This document shows, one piece after another, positions 52,278 to 61,984 of a stretch of 64,000 nucleotides of DNA; position 1 is the first letter of the stretch, and each line of letters begins with the position of its first letter. A program made the translations under genes and the position numbers. The stretch is from assembly GCA_905236755.1 (NCBI GenBank), contig CAJOCR010000016.1:35484-99483 (forward strand), given 5' to 3'. The notes beneath the pieces are model-generated. The model worked only from the letters and a program-made list of their open reading frames with translations. It did no database searches and was not told where the DNA came from. Source of the DNA: an uncultured Prevotella sp. (GTDB taxonomy: Bacteria > Bacteroidota > Bacteroidia > Bacteroidales > Bacteroidaceae).

Positions 52278-55200
52278 TTAATCAAGTTTATTCATTTCGG
52301 TTAATAAATCATCATAGCTTGTGACGTTATGGTATCTTACTTTGCCGACTGAAAGTTCATTGAAGAGTTTCTTGGCACATGCAATTTTTGCTTTTTCTAC
52401 ACCTTTAAGTTGCATAGAATCCATAGAGCCTTTCGTTTCTGCTATGAAGAAGATGTGTTTTATTCCCATGTTATCGTTGAAAGCAATAGCCCAGTCGGGA
52501 GCATAATCGCCCACAGGGGTAGGAATTTGGAAAGAACGAGGCAACTTGGCATAAACACATACTTCCTTTGCCTTATCCAAATCTTCAGCGAATTCACGTT
52601 CTTTGCTACTATCCGTAAATACATAATCAAGAATGTGTTTCTTAGCTGCATAAGCCTTATTAATAGGCTGATTGCTTTTCTCTTTAGTGAAGATATCCAT
52701 ATCATACGTATCAGCAGTACGATTGTAAGCAATATGCTCAACTATCATTGTAGCCTTTTGCTCCTTGATGATACGCACCACCTTACGAATAAACTCTTCT
52801 GGATTATTCTTGAATAGCATCAGGCGAGCAGGTAATATTCCTTTCAAAATACGTACCACTGTGCGGCGTGTAAGGGTTGCTCCTTTAGCTATTTCGCCTA
52901 CAAGATCGTATGTAACAGTTGATGTGCTAACCTCACGCATTTCTTGTCGTTGTGTGTGTTGGTTTCCATCGAAGTCAATGCCTTCTCCTTGTTCACCTGT
53001 TGTAACTATATATCGCAATTGTGTAACAGTAAGGTCTTTATCAATAACAGCAATAGTTTTTTTTATTAATTCTTCGCTATCATAATGAACTGTATATACA
53101 TAGCGGTGATTAATCTCTGCCCATAGCTTTTTAAACTCTTCCTTGCTGGCATTATCGTTGAAGCTCTCATTCACCACTTCTGCTTGCTCATTTCCATCTT
53201 CAAACATACCTTCCAATGCCGAAGGATCAAATATTCCTTGTATCAAGCAATGAACTTGTTCGCTTATTGGTTCAAGTTTCTTGCCTAAAGGAGCAAGTGT
53301 TCCTTGTTGCAAATCTTGATGATATAATTGCAAGATATTGCCTTTGTCATCAATATAGTCATTATCAAACAGATAGCTAATAATGCTTGCTGCTTCCTGA
53401 TTGCTAATAGTATATTTTTCTGTTCCAATATTGAAACTCTTACCCTCGAAATAAGATGTTGTTGCCAATGTAGGGCGTTCACGCAAAGCCTCATGAGTTT
53501 CTTTCTGTAAGTCGTCAACGAAGCTACTATAGCTTTCGTTGGCTATAACAGTAAGTTTGTTTATATCATGAACACTGTCGCCTAATCGCTCCACATCCAT
53601 GCGATTTCCTTGTTGATCAACACAGATACGCAATCCTCGTCCCACCTCTTGTCGTTTTGCAGTGGCACTATTGGCGTGACGAAGTGTACAAATTTGGAAC
53701 ACATTTGGATTATCCCATCCCTCGCGCAATGCCGAATGAGAGAAAATAAATCGAGTAGGTTCGTCAAACGATAGCAAGCGCTCTTTGTTTTTCAAAATCA
53801 GGTCGTATGCTGATATATCATCAGATGTATCTTTTCCTCGTTTTACATCACTATTCACGGCATGGCCTTTCTTGTCAATAGAGAAATAGCCATTGTGCAC
53901 TTCTTCAACCGAGAATTTGTGCAAATATTTCTGATAATCATCATCAAAGAGTGATATGTTTTCGTTAAGATAGCGCATATATTCCTTTTCAAAAACCTTC
54001 CAAAGGTCACCTTTCACCACTTCTCCTTGTTCATCATAGCTCTTGTAGTTGGCTACTTCATCAATGAAGAATAGTGAAAGCGTTTTTATGCCCTGACGGA
54101 ATAGTTCACGTTCTTTCTTAAAGTGACTTGCTATAGTTTCTCTTATCTGTATATGCTGTATTGTTTTCTCTGTTACATCACCAATAACTTCACCTTTGCG
54201 TATGTTTATACCATTACGGAACAAAACAGTATTAGTGTATGCGTTTATTTCAGTTATCACAAACTCTTTATATGCAGCAAGAGAAGATACATCATATAAT
54301 GAATCACCCTGCGAGAACTTCATAGTCTGTCGTCGTGTACTATTTGCTCCTTGTACCTCTATCTCTAATTTCACTTCTGGCGCTTTGTTCTTGGAAAGAA
54401 CAACACTATCAAAGTAAATATAAGCCTGTGTTCCCAAGAGGTTTTGCATGGTGATACCCTTCACCTGTATCTTTTTTACCAATTTCTGTTTGTAGGCATC
54501 AAGGGCATCAAGGGCATATATGCAGTTATGCGATGTTTTGTGTGTTGCAGAATAGTTCAACACAAACAGTGGTTTAAAATTCTTCAATGCTGTTTGTGTA
54601 GCCTTTCCTTCCATCTTCTGAGGCTCGTCCATAATGATGATAGGGCGATTGGCTGCTATCACGTCTATAGGCCTACGACTTTGAAAATCATCACGTTTAG
54701 TGTAGATAATTCGTGCTTCCTTATTCTTTGCACCTTCCTTAAACGATGTATTGAATGCCTGCACGTTAATAATCATAACATTTATGCTGGCATCGCTACT
54801 AAATGAATCAATCTCATTAAGGTTGCTACTGTTATAGATAAAGAAACGCGCCTTCTTGCCATACTGCTCCATGAAATGGTCTTCCATAACTGAAAAACTC
54901 TTGTTCACACCTTCACGAATAGCAATACTTGGCACAACAACGATAAACTTACTCCAGCCATATCGCTTGTTCAGTTCAAACATCGTCTTTATATAAACGT
55001 ATGTCTTACCTGTACCTGTTTCCATTTCAATATCAAGCGAGCAAGCACCTAAGCCATCAGTCTTAACTAATGATTTGCTTTGTGGAATACTACTTTCCAA
55101 TTGTATCTTTTGGATATTTTCTAAAATCTGTCTGTCAGTTAGTTCCACATCATTATTTCGCCACCCTTCATACTCGCTTTCATATACAATACGACCATTC

Positions 55201-55319
55201 GTATTGCCAAGGTCACGACGATACTGTGCATTCGTCTTCGATGGCTGTCCAGCAAACACGTTTACTGTTTGCTCCACAGCCTCCGTTTGATATTGTTGTA
55301 TTTTGAATTTAAACTTCAT
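52278..55319 (-). CDS. res: Type III restriction enzyme, Res subunit
   Basis: 1013 residues from MKFKFKIQQYQTEAVEQTVN (the upstream 31-codon extension overlaps mod and is not homologous). Superfamily 2 helicase: Walker A METGTGKTYVY at about 100-106, IIMDEPQKM as DExx box, SHSALREGWDNPNVFQICTL and VGRGLRICVDQ as motifs V-VI. The C-terminal nuclease domain has a PD-(D/E)xK-type pattern: PDWAIAFNDNMGIKHIFFIA then ETKGS. Works with Mod as a complex that translocates or slides on DNA and cuts when two sites face each other. It is the last gene of the five-gene operon, 13 bp after mod. Confidence 0.92.
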   Translation of the reverse strand: MKFKFKIQQYQTEAVEQTVNVFAGQPSKTNAQYRRDLGNTNGRIVYESEYEGWRNNDVELTDRQILENIQKIQLESSIPQSKSLVKTDGLGACSLDIEMETGTGKTYVYIKTMFELNKRYGWSKFIVVVPSIAIREGVNKSFSVMEDHFMEQYGKKARFFIYNSSNLNEIDSFSSDASINVMIINVQAFNTSFKEGAKNKEARIIYTKRDDFQSRRPIDVIAANRPIIIMDEPQKMEGKATQTALKNFKPLFVLNYSATHKTSHNCIYALDALDAYKQKLVKKIQVKGITMQNLLGTQAYIYFDSVVLSKNKAPEVKLEIEVQGANSTRRQTMKFSQGDSLYDVSSLAAYKEFVITEINAYTNTVLFRNGINIRKGEVIGDVTEKTIQHIQIRETIASHFKKERELFRQGIKTLSLFFIDEVANYKSYDEQGEVVKGDLWKVFEKEYMRYLNENISLFDDDYQKYLHKFSVEEVHNGYFSIDKKGHAVNSDVKRGKDTSDDISAYDLILKNKERLLSFDEPTRFIFSHSALREGWDNPNVFQICTLRHANSATAKRQEVGRGLRICVDQQGNRMDVERLGDSVHDINKLTVIANESYSSFVDDLQKETHEALRERPTLATTSYFEGKSFNIGTEKYTISNQEAASIISYLFDNDYIDDKGNILQLYHQDLQQGTLAPLGKKLEPISEQVHCLIQGIFDPSALEGMFEDGNEQAEVVNESFNDNASKEEFKKLWAEINHRYVYTVHYDSEELIKKTIAVIDKDLTVTQLRYIVTTGEQGEGIDFDGNQHTQRQEMREVSTSTVTYDLVGEIAKGATLTRRTVVRILKGILPARLMLFKNNPEEFIRKVVRIIKEQKATMIVEHIAYNRTADTYDMDIFTKEKSNQPINKAYAAKKHILDYVFTDSSKEREFAEDLDKAKEVCVYAKLPRSFQIPTPVGDYAPDWAIAFNDNMGIKHIFFIAETKGSMDSMQLKGVEKAKIACAKKLFNELSVGKVRYHNVTSYDDLLTEMNKLD

Positions 55320-55332
55320 TTCCCTTGTGCTT

Positions 55333-57195
55333 TTAGAGAATTCTGCGAATAGTGTCCTTACTATAGTGATCGAATATCTGTTCAAAGTTATCTGCAACGT
55401 TGTCGTTGGCAAGGCTCTTGTCGCACATCACGAAATAGTATGGTTGCTGCTTAGCTATTTCTGTTATTGTTGTTTCGTTTACTTTCTCATCGAAGCAAGC
55501 CATTAGATAACCATCACTTACATTCCATACAGTTTTGCCAGCAATCTCTGTTTTCTCTATTTTTGCTGATAGTTCAATACCTAATTCTATCATAGCCTGG
55601 AACAACAGATCTTCTTCTGTGCGGTCAGGCTTGATATTCTCTTCAAACAAATCTCTATCGTTAAAGTCTGCTGGAGTGTAATATACATCCTGCATATTCG
55701 AAGAGTCGAGTTTCAACACGCGGAAGCCAGTGTCAAGGTCTTTTGCCTCAGGATGCTCTTCCTTTATTTTCTTGCCAGCTCTACGAATACGCTCCTTGCC
55801 AAGTTCACAGACGGTCTTATAGCCTGCTTTATAGGCTTCGCTTTTTTCGTCTGTTGCTTCTGGCAACTGAACCATGATGAATTTACGATTACCACCATCC
55901 TCTGCGTTTAGTTGCATGACAGAATGAGCAGATGTAGCAGAACCAGAGAAAAAGTCTAGAATGATGGAATCGGAATGTGATCCGATAGACAAAAAACGTT
56001 TTATAAGAACACTAGGTTTGGGGTATGAAAATATTTCGCGACTTCCAAAGAAATCTCTAATTTCAATAGAGCCTGCTTTTGTAGTACCATATTCTTGTCC
56101 AATAATATTGGATGGTTTTTGACCATTCAATTCATCCTTGAGATATGACTTCACATATGGTACTTTTTTTGCACCTACAAAAACCTTTCCTATTTTAATC
56201 CATTTATCTATAGATGTTTGTGGAGCATACGATGGCCATTCTATCTCACTACCATCTATCAAGGGAATTTTAACATTATAATCTTTCTGCTTGCTCAAAT
56301 TAACAAGTTGGAATAGTTCACCTTCGTTGGGAAACGACTCTATTCCTTTAACAAGGTTTGGCTCTTTATCTTTTACTATATGCCTACTAGTATCCTTTTC
56401 ATCAAGATTAATTATATGATTTGCCATACTATTTTTGCAATAGAACAAAATAGATTCATAATGGCTTCTCATAATCGAAGAATCATTTCCTCCCTCTTTC
56501 CCTTTCTCCCATACAAAGGACGTAATGAACTGTTTTTCTCCCATAATCTCATCGCAAATTTTTTTTAAATTATGAGCTTCACAATCATTTATTGAAATAA
56601 AGATTACGCCATTCTCACTCAATAACTCCTTTGCCACTTTCAGGCGAGGATACATCATATTAAGCCAATCGGTATGGAAACGGCCATTGCTTTCAGTATT
56701 GGTAACGAGTTGGTTACCATCTTCGTCATACTGTCCACTATTATGTACATACTCCTGCTTATCTTGGTCAAAGTTATCATTATATACAAAGTCATTACCA
56801 GTATTGTAGGGTGGGTCGATGTATATCATTTTCACCTTGCCCAAATAGTTCTCTCTAAGCAACTTTAATACTTCAAGATTATCGCCTTCAATATATAGGT
56901 TATGGGTGTTGTCAAAATCAACACTTTCCTCACGATAAGGGCGCAACGTATCTGTTGTAGGTGCATTAGCCAAACGAATGGCATTACGCTTGTCTGGCCA
57001 AGTAAACTGATAGCGTTCTTCTGGTCCTTCCACAATGTCCTTTGACAGTTCCTGACGAAGTTGGTCGAAGTCAATAGCAATCTCTGGCTTACCCTCGTCG
57101 TTTAAACGTTCCGTCAAACAATTAGGGAACAATTCCCCAATCTTCTTTATGTTTTCATCCACGATGTTCGTGGTCTGCATATTCAGTTTTTCCAT
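55333..57195 (-). CDS. mod: Type III DNA methyltransferase, Mod subunit
   Basis: 620 residues, beta-class N6-adenine methyltransferase. Catalytic motif KVKMIYIDPPYNTGNDFVYN (DPPY), SAM motif ILDFFSGSATSAHSVMQL, and EGDNLEVLKLLRENYLGKV before the DPPY motif. The variable middle (about residues 240-390) is the target-recognition region (RSHYESILFYCKN then low conservation), which sets site specificity. No simple-sequence tract that would cause phase variation was seen. Starts 12 bp after the AbiGi-like stop; an in-frame ATG at 57180 is an alternative start. Confidence 0.94.
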   Translation of the reverse strand: MEKLNMQTTNIVDENIKKIGELFPNCLTERLNDEGKPEIAIDFDQLRQELSKDIVEGPEERYQFTWPDKRNAIRLANAPTTDTLRPYREESVDFDNTHNLYIEGDNLEVLKLLRENYLGKVKMIYIDPPYNTGNDFVYNDNFDQDKQEYVHNSGQYDEDGNQLVTNTESNGRFHTDWLNMMYPRLKVAKELLSENGVIFISINDCEAHNLKKICDEIMGEKQFITSFVWEKGKEGGNDSSIMRSHYESILFYCKNSMANHIINLDEKDTSRHIVKDKEPNLVKGIESFPNEGELFQLVNLSKQKDYNVKIPLIDGSEIEWPSYAPQTSIDKWIKIGKVFVGAKKVPYVKSYLKDELNGQKPSNIIGQEYGTTKAGSIEIRDFFGSREIFSYPKPSVLIKRFLSIGSHSDSIILDFFSGSATSAHSVMQLNAEDGGNRKFIMVQLPEATDEKSEAYKAGYKTVCELGKERIRRAGKKIKEEHPEAKDLDTGFRVLKLDSSNMQDVYYTPADFNDRDLFEENIKPDRTEEDLLFQAMIELGIELSAKIEKTEIAGKTVWNVSDGYLMACFDEKVNETTITEIAKQQPYYFVMCDKSLANDNVADNFEQIFDHYSKDTIRRIL

Positions 57196-57207
57196 TTCCT
57201 TTTATTA

Positions 57208-58125
57208 TTAATAGTCTAAAGCAATACGTTCCATAGATGTTATTTTACTTATCAAATATAGGCGAGTTTCTATGCTAACCATAGGGGAACCAAAAAAATT
57301 AGGTGTTTCCATTATAAACTTAATAAAGTTAGGAATTTCGCTTTCTTTACTTACTACAATATGAGTAATAGCATCTCTTAGAAGATCTTCTTCTAATATA
57401 ATATAATTTTCAGTTGATTTTTCAAGTTCTTTGTTCCATTCATCCTGGTTTTCATCATAATCTTCCTTAGTTATTTCCCATTTCCAATAAGTATCAGTTG
57501 TGTTGTCTGGATGGAATGCTCTCCATTCTCGTTCGTCATAATAACATTGTCCAGTATGCTGGTTGTATATTGGTTTTATTAATCCATAAATAAATAATAT
57601 AAAAAACTTTCGAAGACAAGCTGTTTTAACAATATCCTTTAGTTCTGGTGATTCTAAAGTTTTACCCTGTTGTGCTAACGAAAATATTTGTTTTATTTCG
57701 TTTGAATATGTATCTGCATATACTTTTGATAAGTCAACAAATGCATCGTTTAAGTTATTAGAATGAATATATAATACAGGATTAATTGTACTTTTGTACC
57801 ATTCTGTAAGAAGTTTTTTGTCTAATCCTATCATATACTTTCCATATCGTCTCATGTGAGTAGATGCTCTTGTGATTGGAATATCACAAAATGAAATCAT
57901 AGGTATTGCTACTCCGACTTTATTATTCTTATAATTTTTTTCAACTATGTTCGGATTTGTAGGATTTGTGACATTTGCCGTTATTTGAGCAGGTATAGAC
58001 TCAAAGGAGTATGAATATCTTAATCCGTTCCTTAATATGCTCTTTAGTGTCTCTTTCTCCTTTGTAAAATGAAACAGGGAAGAAGCATTTATATTATCAA
58101 ATGATATTTTTTGTTTATTATTCAT
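57208..58125 (-). CDS. AbiGi-like abortive-infection protein
   Basis: 305 residues. N-terminal NASSLFHFTKEKETLKSILR with NGLRYSYSFE fits the AbiGi family (antitoxin half of the AbiG pair), as does VAIPMISFCDIPITRASTHM. A conserved E-x-E-W-R-type block occurs at CYYDEREWRAFHP. The 'FHFT...L..IL..G' start and the EREWR block also resemble ADP-ribosyltransferase-like DUF2971 proteins, so an enzymatic role is possible. The toxin partner AbiGii is not present. Overlaps DUF4391 by 8 bp and is followed by mod after 12 bp, so it is embedded in the type III operon. Markedly AT-rich relative to mod and res. Confidence 0.75.
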   Translation of the reverse strand: MNNKQKISFDNINASSLFHFTKEKETLKSILRNGLRYSYSFESIPAQITANVTNPTNPNIVEKNYKNNKVGVAIPMISFCDIPITRASTHMRRYGKYMIGLDKKLLTEWYKSTINPVLYIHSNNLNDAFVDLSKVYADTYSNEIKQIFSLAQQGKTLESPELKDIVKTACLRKFFILFIYGLIKPIYNQHTGQCYYDEREWRAFHPDNTTDTYWKWEITKEDYDENQDEWNKELEKSTENYIILEEDLLRDAITHIVVSKESEIPNFIKFIMETPNFFGSPMVSIETRLYLISKITSMERIALDY

Positions 58126-58732
58126 TTTTTAATTTCTCCTTTAACTTTATAATTTCTTGATGTAATTCATATTTCTTTCTTGTTTGCTTTTCTGCTCTGC
58201 AACGCTTTTCAAGAACTTCTATTTGTCGAAGCAACTTTTCTCGTTGGTCTCGATTAATAATCTGTTCTTCAAGAGTTTCCTCAGAATGAGAATCTAATTT
58301 GCCGATATCTGCAACGATATTATTCCATACATCATCAAGTGATAAGCCTTGTAGGGGAATGGTTGCTTCTTCTGTAGGTTTCCATTCCGATTTTTGCAAC
58401 AGAGTGTGAAATATGCATAGTTGCGTTTCATCTTCATATTGCAGGGCAAAGATTATCTTCTGCGGGATGAGTTTCTGGAGCAAAAGAATATTTTTAGTAT
58501 CATAATCTTTACGCTTTAATGTAACCAGCAACACATAGATTCCTTTTATCTTTTCTCCTTCTGCCAATGCGGGAATGGTAGCTGTAGAAATGCGAGCCAC
58601 AAGCATCATTTTGCTAATATCTGCATCAAAGCGTTCACGTTCAGCCGTTTTAAGGTTGAATTTTTCATATACCGCCTTTTTGTATAGTGGCTTGTTGATG
58701 ATTGTGGAAATAGGCAACTGATACATAGGCAT
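58118..58732 (-). CDS. DUF4391 domain protein
   Basis: 204 residues: MYQLPISTIINKPLYKKAVY, KFNLKTAERERFDADISKMM, IKGIYVLLVTLKRKDYDTKN, KLIPQKIIFALQYEDETQLC, then a basic coiled coil at the C-terminus (EKLLRQIEVLEKRCRAEKQT). DUF4391 genes recur beside SNF2 helicases and type III Mod/Res genes in defence loci; biochemical role unknown. Begins with TAATG overlap (1 bp) with the helicase gene and overlaps the AbiGi-like gene by 8 bp, so expression is translationally coupled to both. Confidence 0.82.
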   Translation of the reverse strand: MPMYQLPISTIINKPLYKKAVYEKFNLKTAERERFDADISKMMLVARISTATIPALAEGEKIKGIYVLLVTLKRKDYDTKNILLLQKLIPQKIIFALQYEDETQLCIFHTLLQKSEWKPTEEATIPLQGLSLDDVWNNIVADIGKLDSHSEETLEEQIINRDQREKLLRQIEVLEKRCRAEKQTRKKYELHQEIIKLKEKLKNE

Positions 58733-61700
58733 TATTTAATAACAAGGAAACAGATAAGCTCAAAGTCATCAAGTCCTGCCACACGTTCTTCAAACAGTTC
58801 GCCTACATAACCTTCAAGGAAACTATCCATATCCGATTCTGCCTTAACTGAAACAATTGATTGTATGGCTTTGCCAAGAAGTTCAGAATACTTGTCCATA
58901 CGTAATCCGTCACGGGTTTCTTTGTTAAACTCACGACACAACGCAATATTTGGTGCAGAAAGAGGTTTGCACATCATGCGCATTTTGTCAAGCAAATCTT
59001 TTGGATGCAGATGATCAACCTCAACCTCGCCATTGTCACGAATATAAACCATATAGAACGGGTGTAGTTGGTTCTTATGGTCTATGTTTACACTTTCTTC
59101 GCGGTTTTTTAAAACGAAAACAGTACCTGGTGGTGCTTGCTCGCTACTTTTTACAACCGCATGTAGTCCGTAAGGGGTATGTTCTACATCATGGTTTGTT
59201 TGCATATATTCCAGCAAGTCAAGACGGAATTCATTCAAGCCTAAGTCCATGATATTAACACCTGAATTCATTTCCTCTAAGTCAACCACTTCTTCCTGTA
59301 AGCGTTGAAGTTGCTGTTTACGATATTCCAAATCGCCTTTTTCTTCAGGTGAAAGAATATTATCATCGCCTGTTGATGTCATAACCGACACTTTCATACG
59401 TGATTCTACTCTTCCTTTCAGATTGATATATTCATCGAGTGTCATGTCTGGCCAGTAGTTCACCAGCTGAATAGATGAATTAAGCGAGCCGATACGATCT
59501 ATTCTTCCAAATCTCTGGATAATACGAACCGGATTCCAGTGAATGTCATAATTTAACAGGTAGTCACAGTCTTGTAGGTTCTGACCTTCTGATATACAGT
59601 CGGTGGCAATAAGAACATCTATAACGTTATTGCTTGTTGCAGAAGAGAATAGATGTGGATAAAGTGTCTTTGCTTCTTTTGATATAGGCGAAAAGAGTGT
59701 CAACACTTTGTTGAAATCTAATTTCTCACGTAGCTTTAACGTGCTACGGGCTTCAACAGTACCTGTTACAAGTGCTACATTAAGTCCGTATTTCTCCTTT
59801 ATTGCGTCTGCAAGATTATCATAAAGATAAACTGCAGTATCAGAGAAAGCGGTAAAAATTATAACTTTCTTGTTTCCTGGATTTATAGGATTATGGAATT
59901 TATGGATTAGATCCTCACGCAACTGCTGTAACTTGCTATCGTGTTCAGGAGTGATACTCTCAAGCATAGTCAGCAGAAGTTTTATGATATATAAATCCTC
60001 GTTTATTTCCTGCTGCCAGGAAATATAATCCATATCTTCAAGTAATATCTTGTTTTTCTTCTTACCTATAGTGAAGTTCTCTTCATCTTCATCACCAATA
60101 AAGGTTTCGTAGTCATCGATAGTTGACTGCTTGTCGCCTTCTTTGAAAAGTTTTATTGTGTCGATGGTTTCTTCCATGAGAACCTTCATGCGTTCGAGTG
60201 TAAGTCTGAAAGAGTTTACTGATGACTCTAAGCGTTTCAGCAATTGCATATTCATCAACTTCTGAATACCTTTCTCACGCTCTTTTACAGAAAGACGATG
60301 ACTGCCTTCTTTTTCGTCTTCATACTTGTAAAGCTTGCTGCTTAGAATAAATGCAGAAGGTGCATAAATAGCAAGATTTAAAGATTGCAGAGAATCGAAT
60401 ATCTCATTGTAGTTAATGGCACTATCCAACTCTGTAAGATGTGGACGACGTGATATTGGTTTCAGGCGGGTAGGGAAAGAACCAATATCGGTGGTGTCGT
60501 AATAAAGTTGAATGTGTTTTCTACTTCGTGCTATTGTGACTGCATCTAAAAGTTTGAAGAAATCAAAGTCAAGCATTCTGAGAAGACGCTCTGTTGTACG
60601 CTCTTCAGCAGAAAGGTTTGCCCATTGATTATACGCCATCTGTGCTTGACGGAAGATATCATCAATATTATGTTCTGTTGGCAAAATATCATCGAAACTC
60701 TCAGAATCGCCTTCGTATGCTAATTGCAGTTGGTTCTTAAGGTCGTTAAAGCGATTGTTTACAGGTGTTGCCGAAAGCATGAGTACTTTTGTCTTAACAC
60801 CAGCCTTGATAACTTTATTCATCAATCGTAGATAGCGGTTCTCACGTGGGTTCTCATCATTCTCATCTGTAGAGAGTTTGCCTCCATTACGGAAGTTATG
60901 GCTTTCATCAATAACCACCAAGTCATAATTGCCCCAATTGACACGTTCCAAATCAAGGTCATTGCTTATGCCGTGATCACGACTGAGGTCAGTATGATAA
61001 AGTACGTCATAATTTAGACGGTCTTTAGCCAAAGGATTATTTACATAATTCTGTCTATATGTGTTCCAGTTTTCATAAAGTTTCTTCGGGCAGAGTACGA
61101 GAACCGTTCTGTTTCTGCTCTCAAAGTATTTTATAACACTAAGAGCAGTAAAGGTTTTACCTAAACCAACACTGTCGGCAAGAATACAACCGTTATACTT
61201 TTCGAGTTTGTTTATGATAGCAAGAGCAGCGTCGCGCTGGAAGTTATAGAGCTTATTCCAAATAACGCTATTCTTGAAACCTGTAGCTTCGTTAGGTAGT
61301 TCATCTTCGCTTATATCTTCAAGAAACTCATTGAAGATGTTATAGAGTGCCACGAAATAAAGAAATTCTGGTGCATTCTCTTTATAGGCATTGCTGATGT
61401 TGTCGATTACTTCATCGGTAACCACTTGTAATCGACTTGTATCATTCCATAGATTATTGAAAAGATCAATAAATGCTTTTGAGTTTGGTGCATCGTTTCT
61501 TTGAATCATCGTGTAGGCATTATTGCCTTTTTCACAACCAAGTTCAACAGTTGTGAATCCGTTTATAGGGGTATAGTTGGTATCGTCAACATTTATAAAG
61601 CCCATCATCTGCTCGTTGGTCTTATTTGACTTGAAACAAGCTTTCTGCCGAATCCATTCTGCACATTCACGTGCAATGGCTTTCTGTGTAAGCTCATTGC

Positions 61701-61974
61701 GTAGTTTCACCTCAAACTCCGAACCATATAGTGTGCGCTCTCTATTTAGTCGTGGAATATAGAATTCTCGTTGTTGCTTTGGAGTCTTTTCTGTAGTGAA
61801 AGTAGGTGATGTGAAAATGAAACGAAGTTCTTTTATGTCTTTTAATGCTTCCTTTAGTTCATTAAAGGCATAAATAGAGAAACAGGAAGCAGCAATAGAG
61901 AGCTTACTTCCTGAACGCAGTTGTTCAGCAATATCTTGCTGCAAAGTGGTATTGATATTATTTATTAGTTTCAT
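58732..61974 (-). CDS. SNF2-like helicase with N-terminal PLD-like region
   Basis: 1080 residues from MKLINNINTTLQQDIAEQLR (a GTG 6 bp upstream is also open). About 1-160: PLD-nuclease-like fold (SGSKLSIAASCFSIYAFNEL, YGSEFEVKLRNEL), but I cannot see a canonical HxKxxxxD motif, so catalysis there is doubtful. About 240-470: DEAD-like domain with LADSVGLGKTFTALSVIKYF (G270-T274) and VVIDESHNFRNGG. About 715-860: helicase C domain with KVIIFTAFSDTAVYLYDNLA, LIATDCISEGQNLQDCDYLL, RIIQRFGRIDRIGS. HepA/SNF2 type, double-stranded DNA translocase. First gene of the five-gene operon, with a long structured leader. Confidence 0.88.
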   Translation of the reverse strand: MKLINNINTTLQQDIAEQLRSGSKLSIAASCFSIYAFNELKEALKDIKELRFIFTSPTFTTEKTPKQQREFYIPRLNRERTLYGSEFEVKLRNELTQKAIARECAEWIRQKACFKSNKTNEQMMGFINVDDTNYTPINGFTTVELGCEKGNNAYTMIQRNDAPNSKAFIDLFNNLWNDTSRLQVVTDEVIDNISNAYKENAPEFLYFVALYNIFNEFLEDISEDELPNEATGFKNSVIWNKLYNFQRDAALAIINKLEKYNGCILADSVGLGKTFTALSVIKYFESRNRTVLVLCPKKLYENWNTYRQNYVNNPLAKDRLNYDVLYHTDLSRDHGISNDLDLERVNWGNYDLVVIDESHNFRNGGKLSTDENDENPRENRYLRLMNKVIKAGVKTKVLMLSATPVNNRFNDLKNQLQLAYEGDSESFDDILPTEHNIDDIFRQAQMAYNQWANLSAEERTTERLLRMLDFDFFKLLDAVTIARSRKHIQLYYDTTDIGSFPTRLKPISRRPHLTELDSAINYNEIFDSLQSLNLAIYAPSAFILSSKLYKYEDEKEGSHRLSVKEREKGIQKLMNMQLLKRLESSVNSFRLTLERMKVLMEETIDTIKLFKEGDKQSTIDDYETFIGDEDEENFTIGKKKNKILLEDMDYISWQQEINEDLYIIKLLLTMLESITPEHDSKLQQLREDLIHKFHNPINPGNKKVIIFTAFSDTAVYLYDNLADAIKEKYGLNVALVTGTVEARSTLKLREKLDFNKVLTLFSPISKEAKTLYPHLFSSATSNNVIDVLIATDCISEGQNLQDCDYLLNYDIHWNPVRIIQRFGRIDRIGSLNSSIQLVNYWPDMTLDEYINLKGRVESRMKVSVMTSTGDDNILSPEEKGDLEYRKQQLQRLQEEVVDLEEMNSGVNIMDLGLNEFRLDLLEYMQTNHDVEHTPYGLHAVVKSSEQAPPGTVFVLKNREESVNIDHKNQLHPFYMVYIRDNGEVEVDHLHPKDLLDKMRMMCKPLSAPNIALCREFNKETRDGLRMDKYSELLGKAIQSIVSVKAESDMDSFLEGYVGELFEERVAGLDDFELICFLVIK

Positions 61975-61984
61975 ACGCACATTT

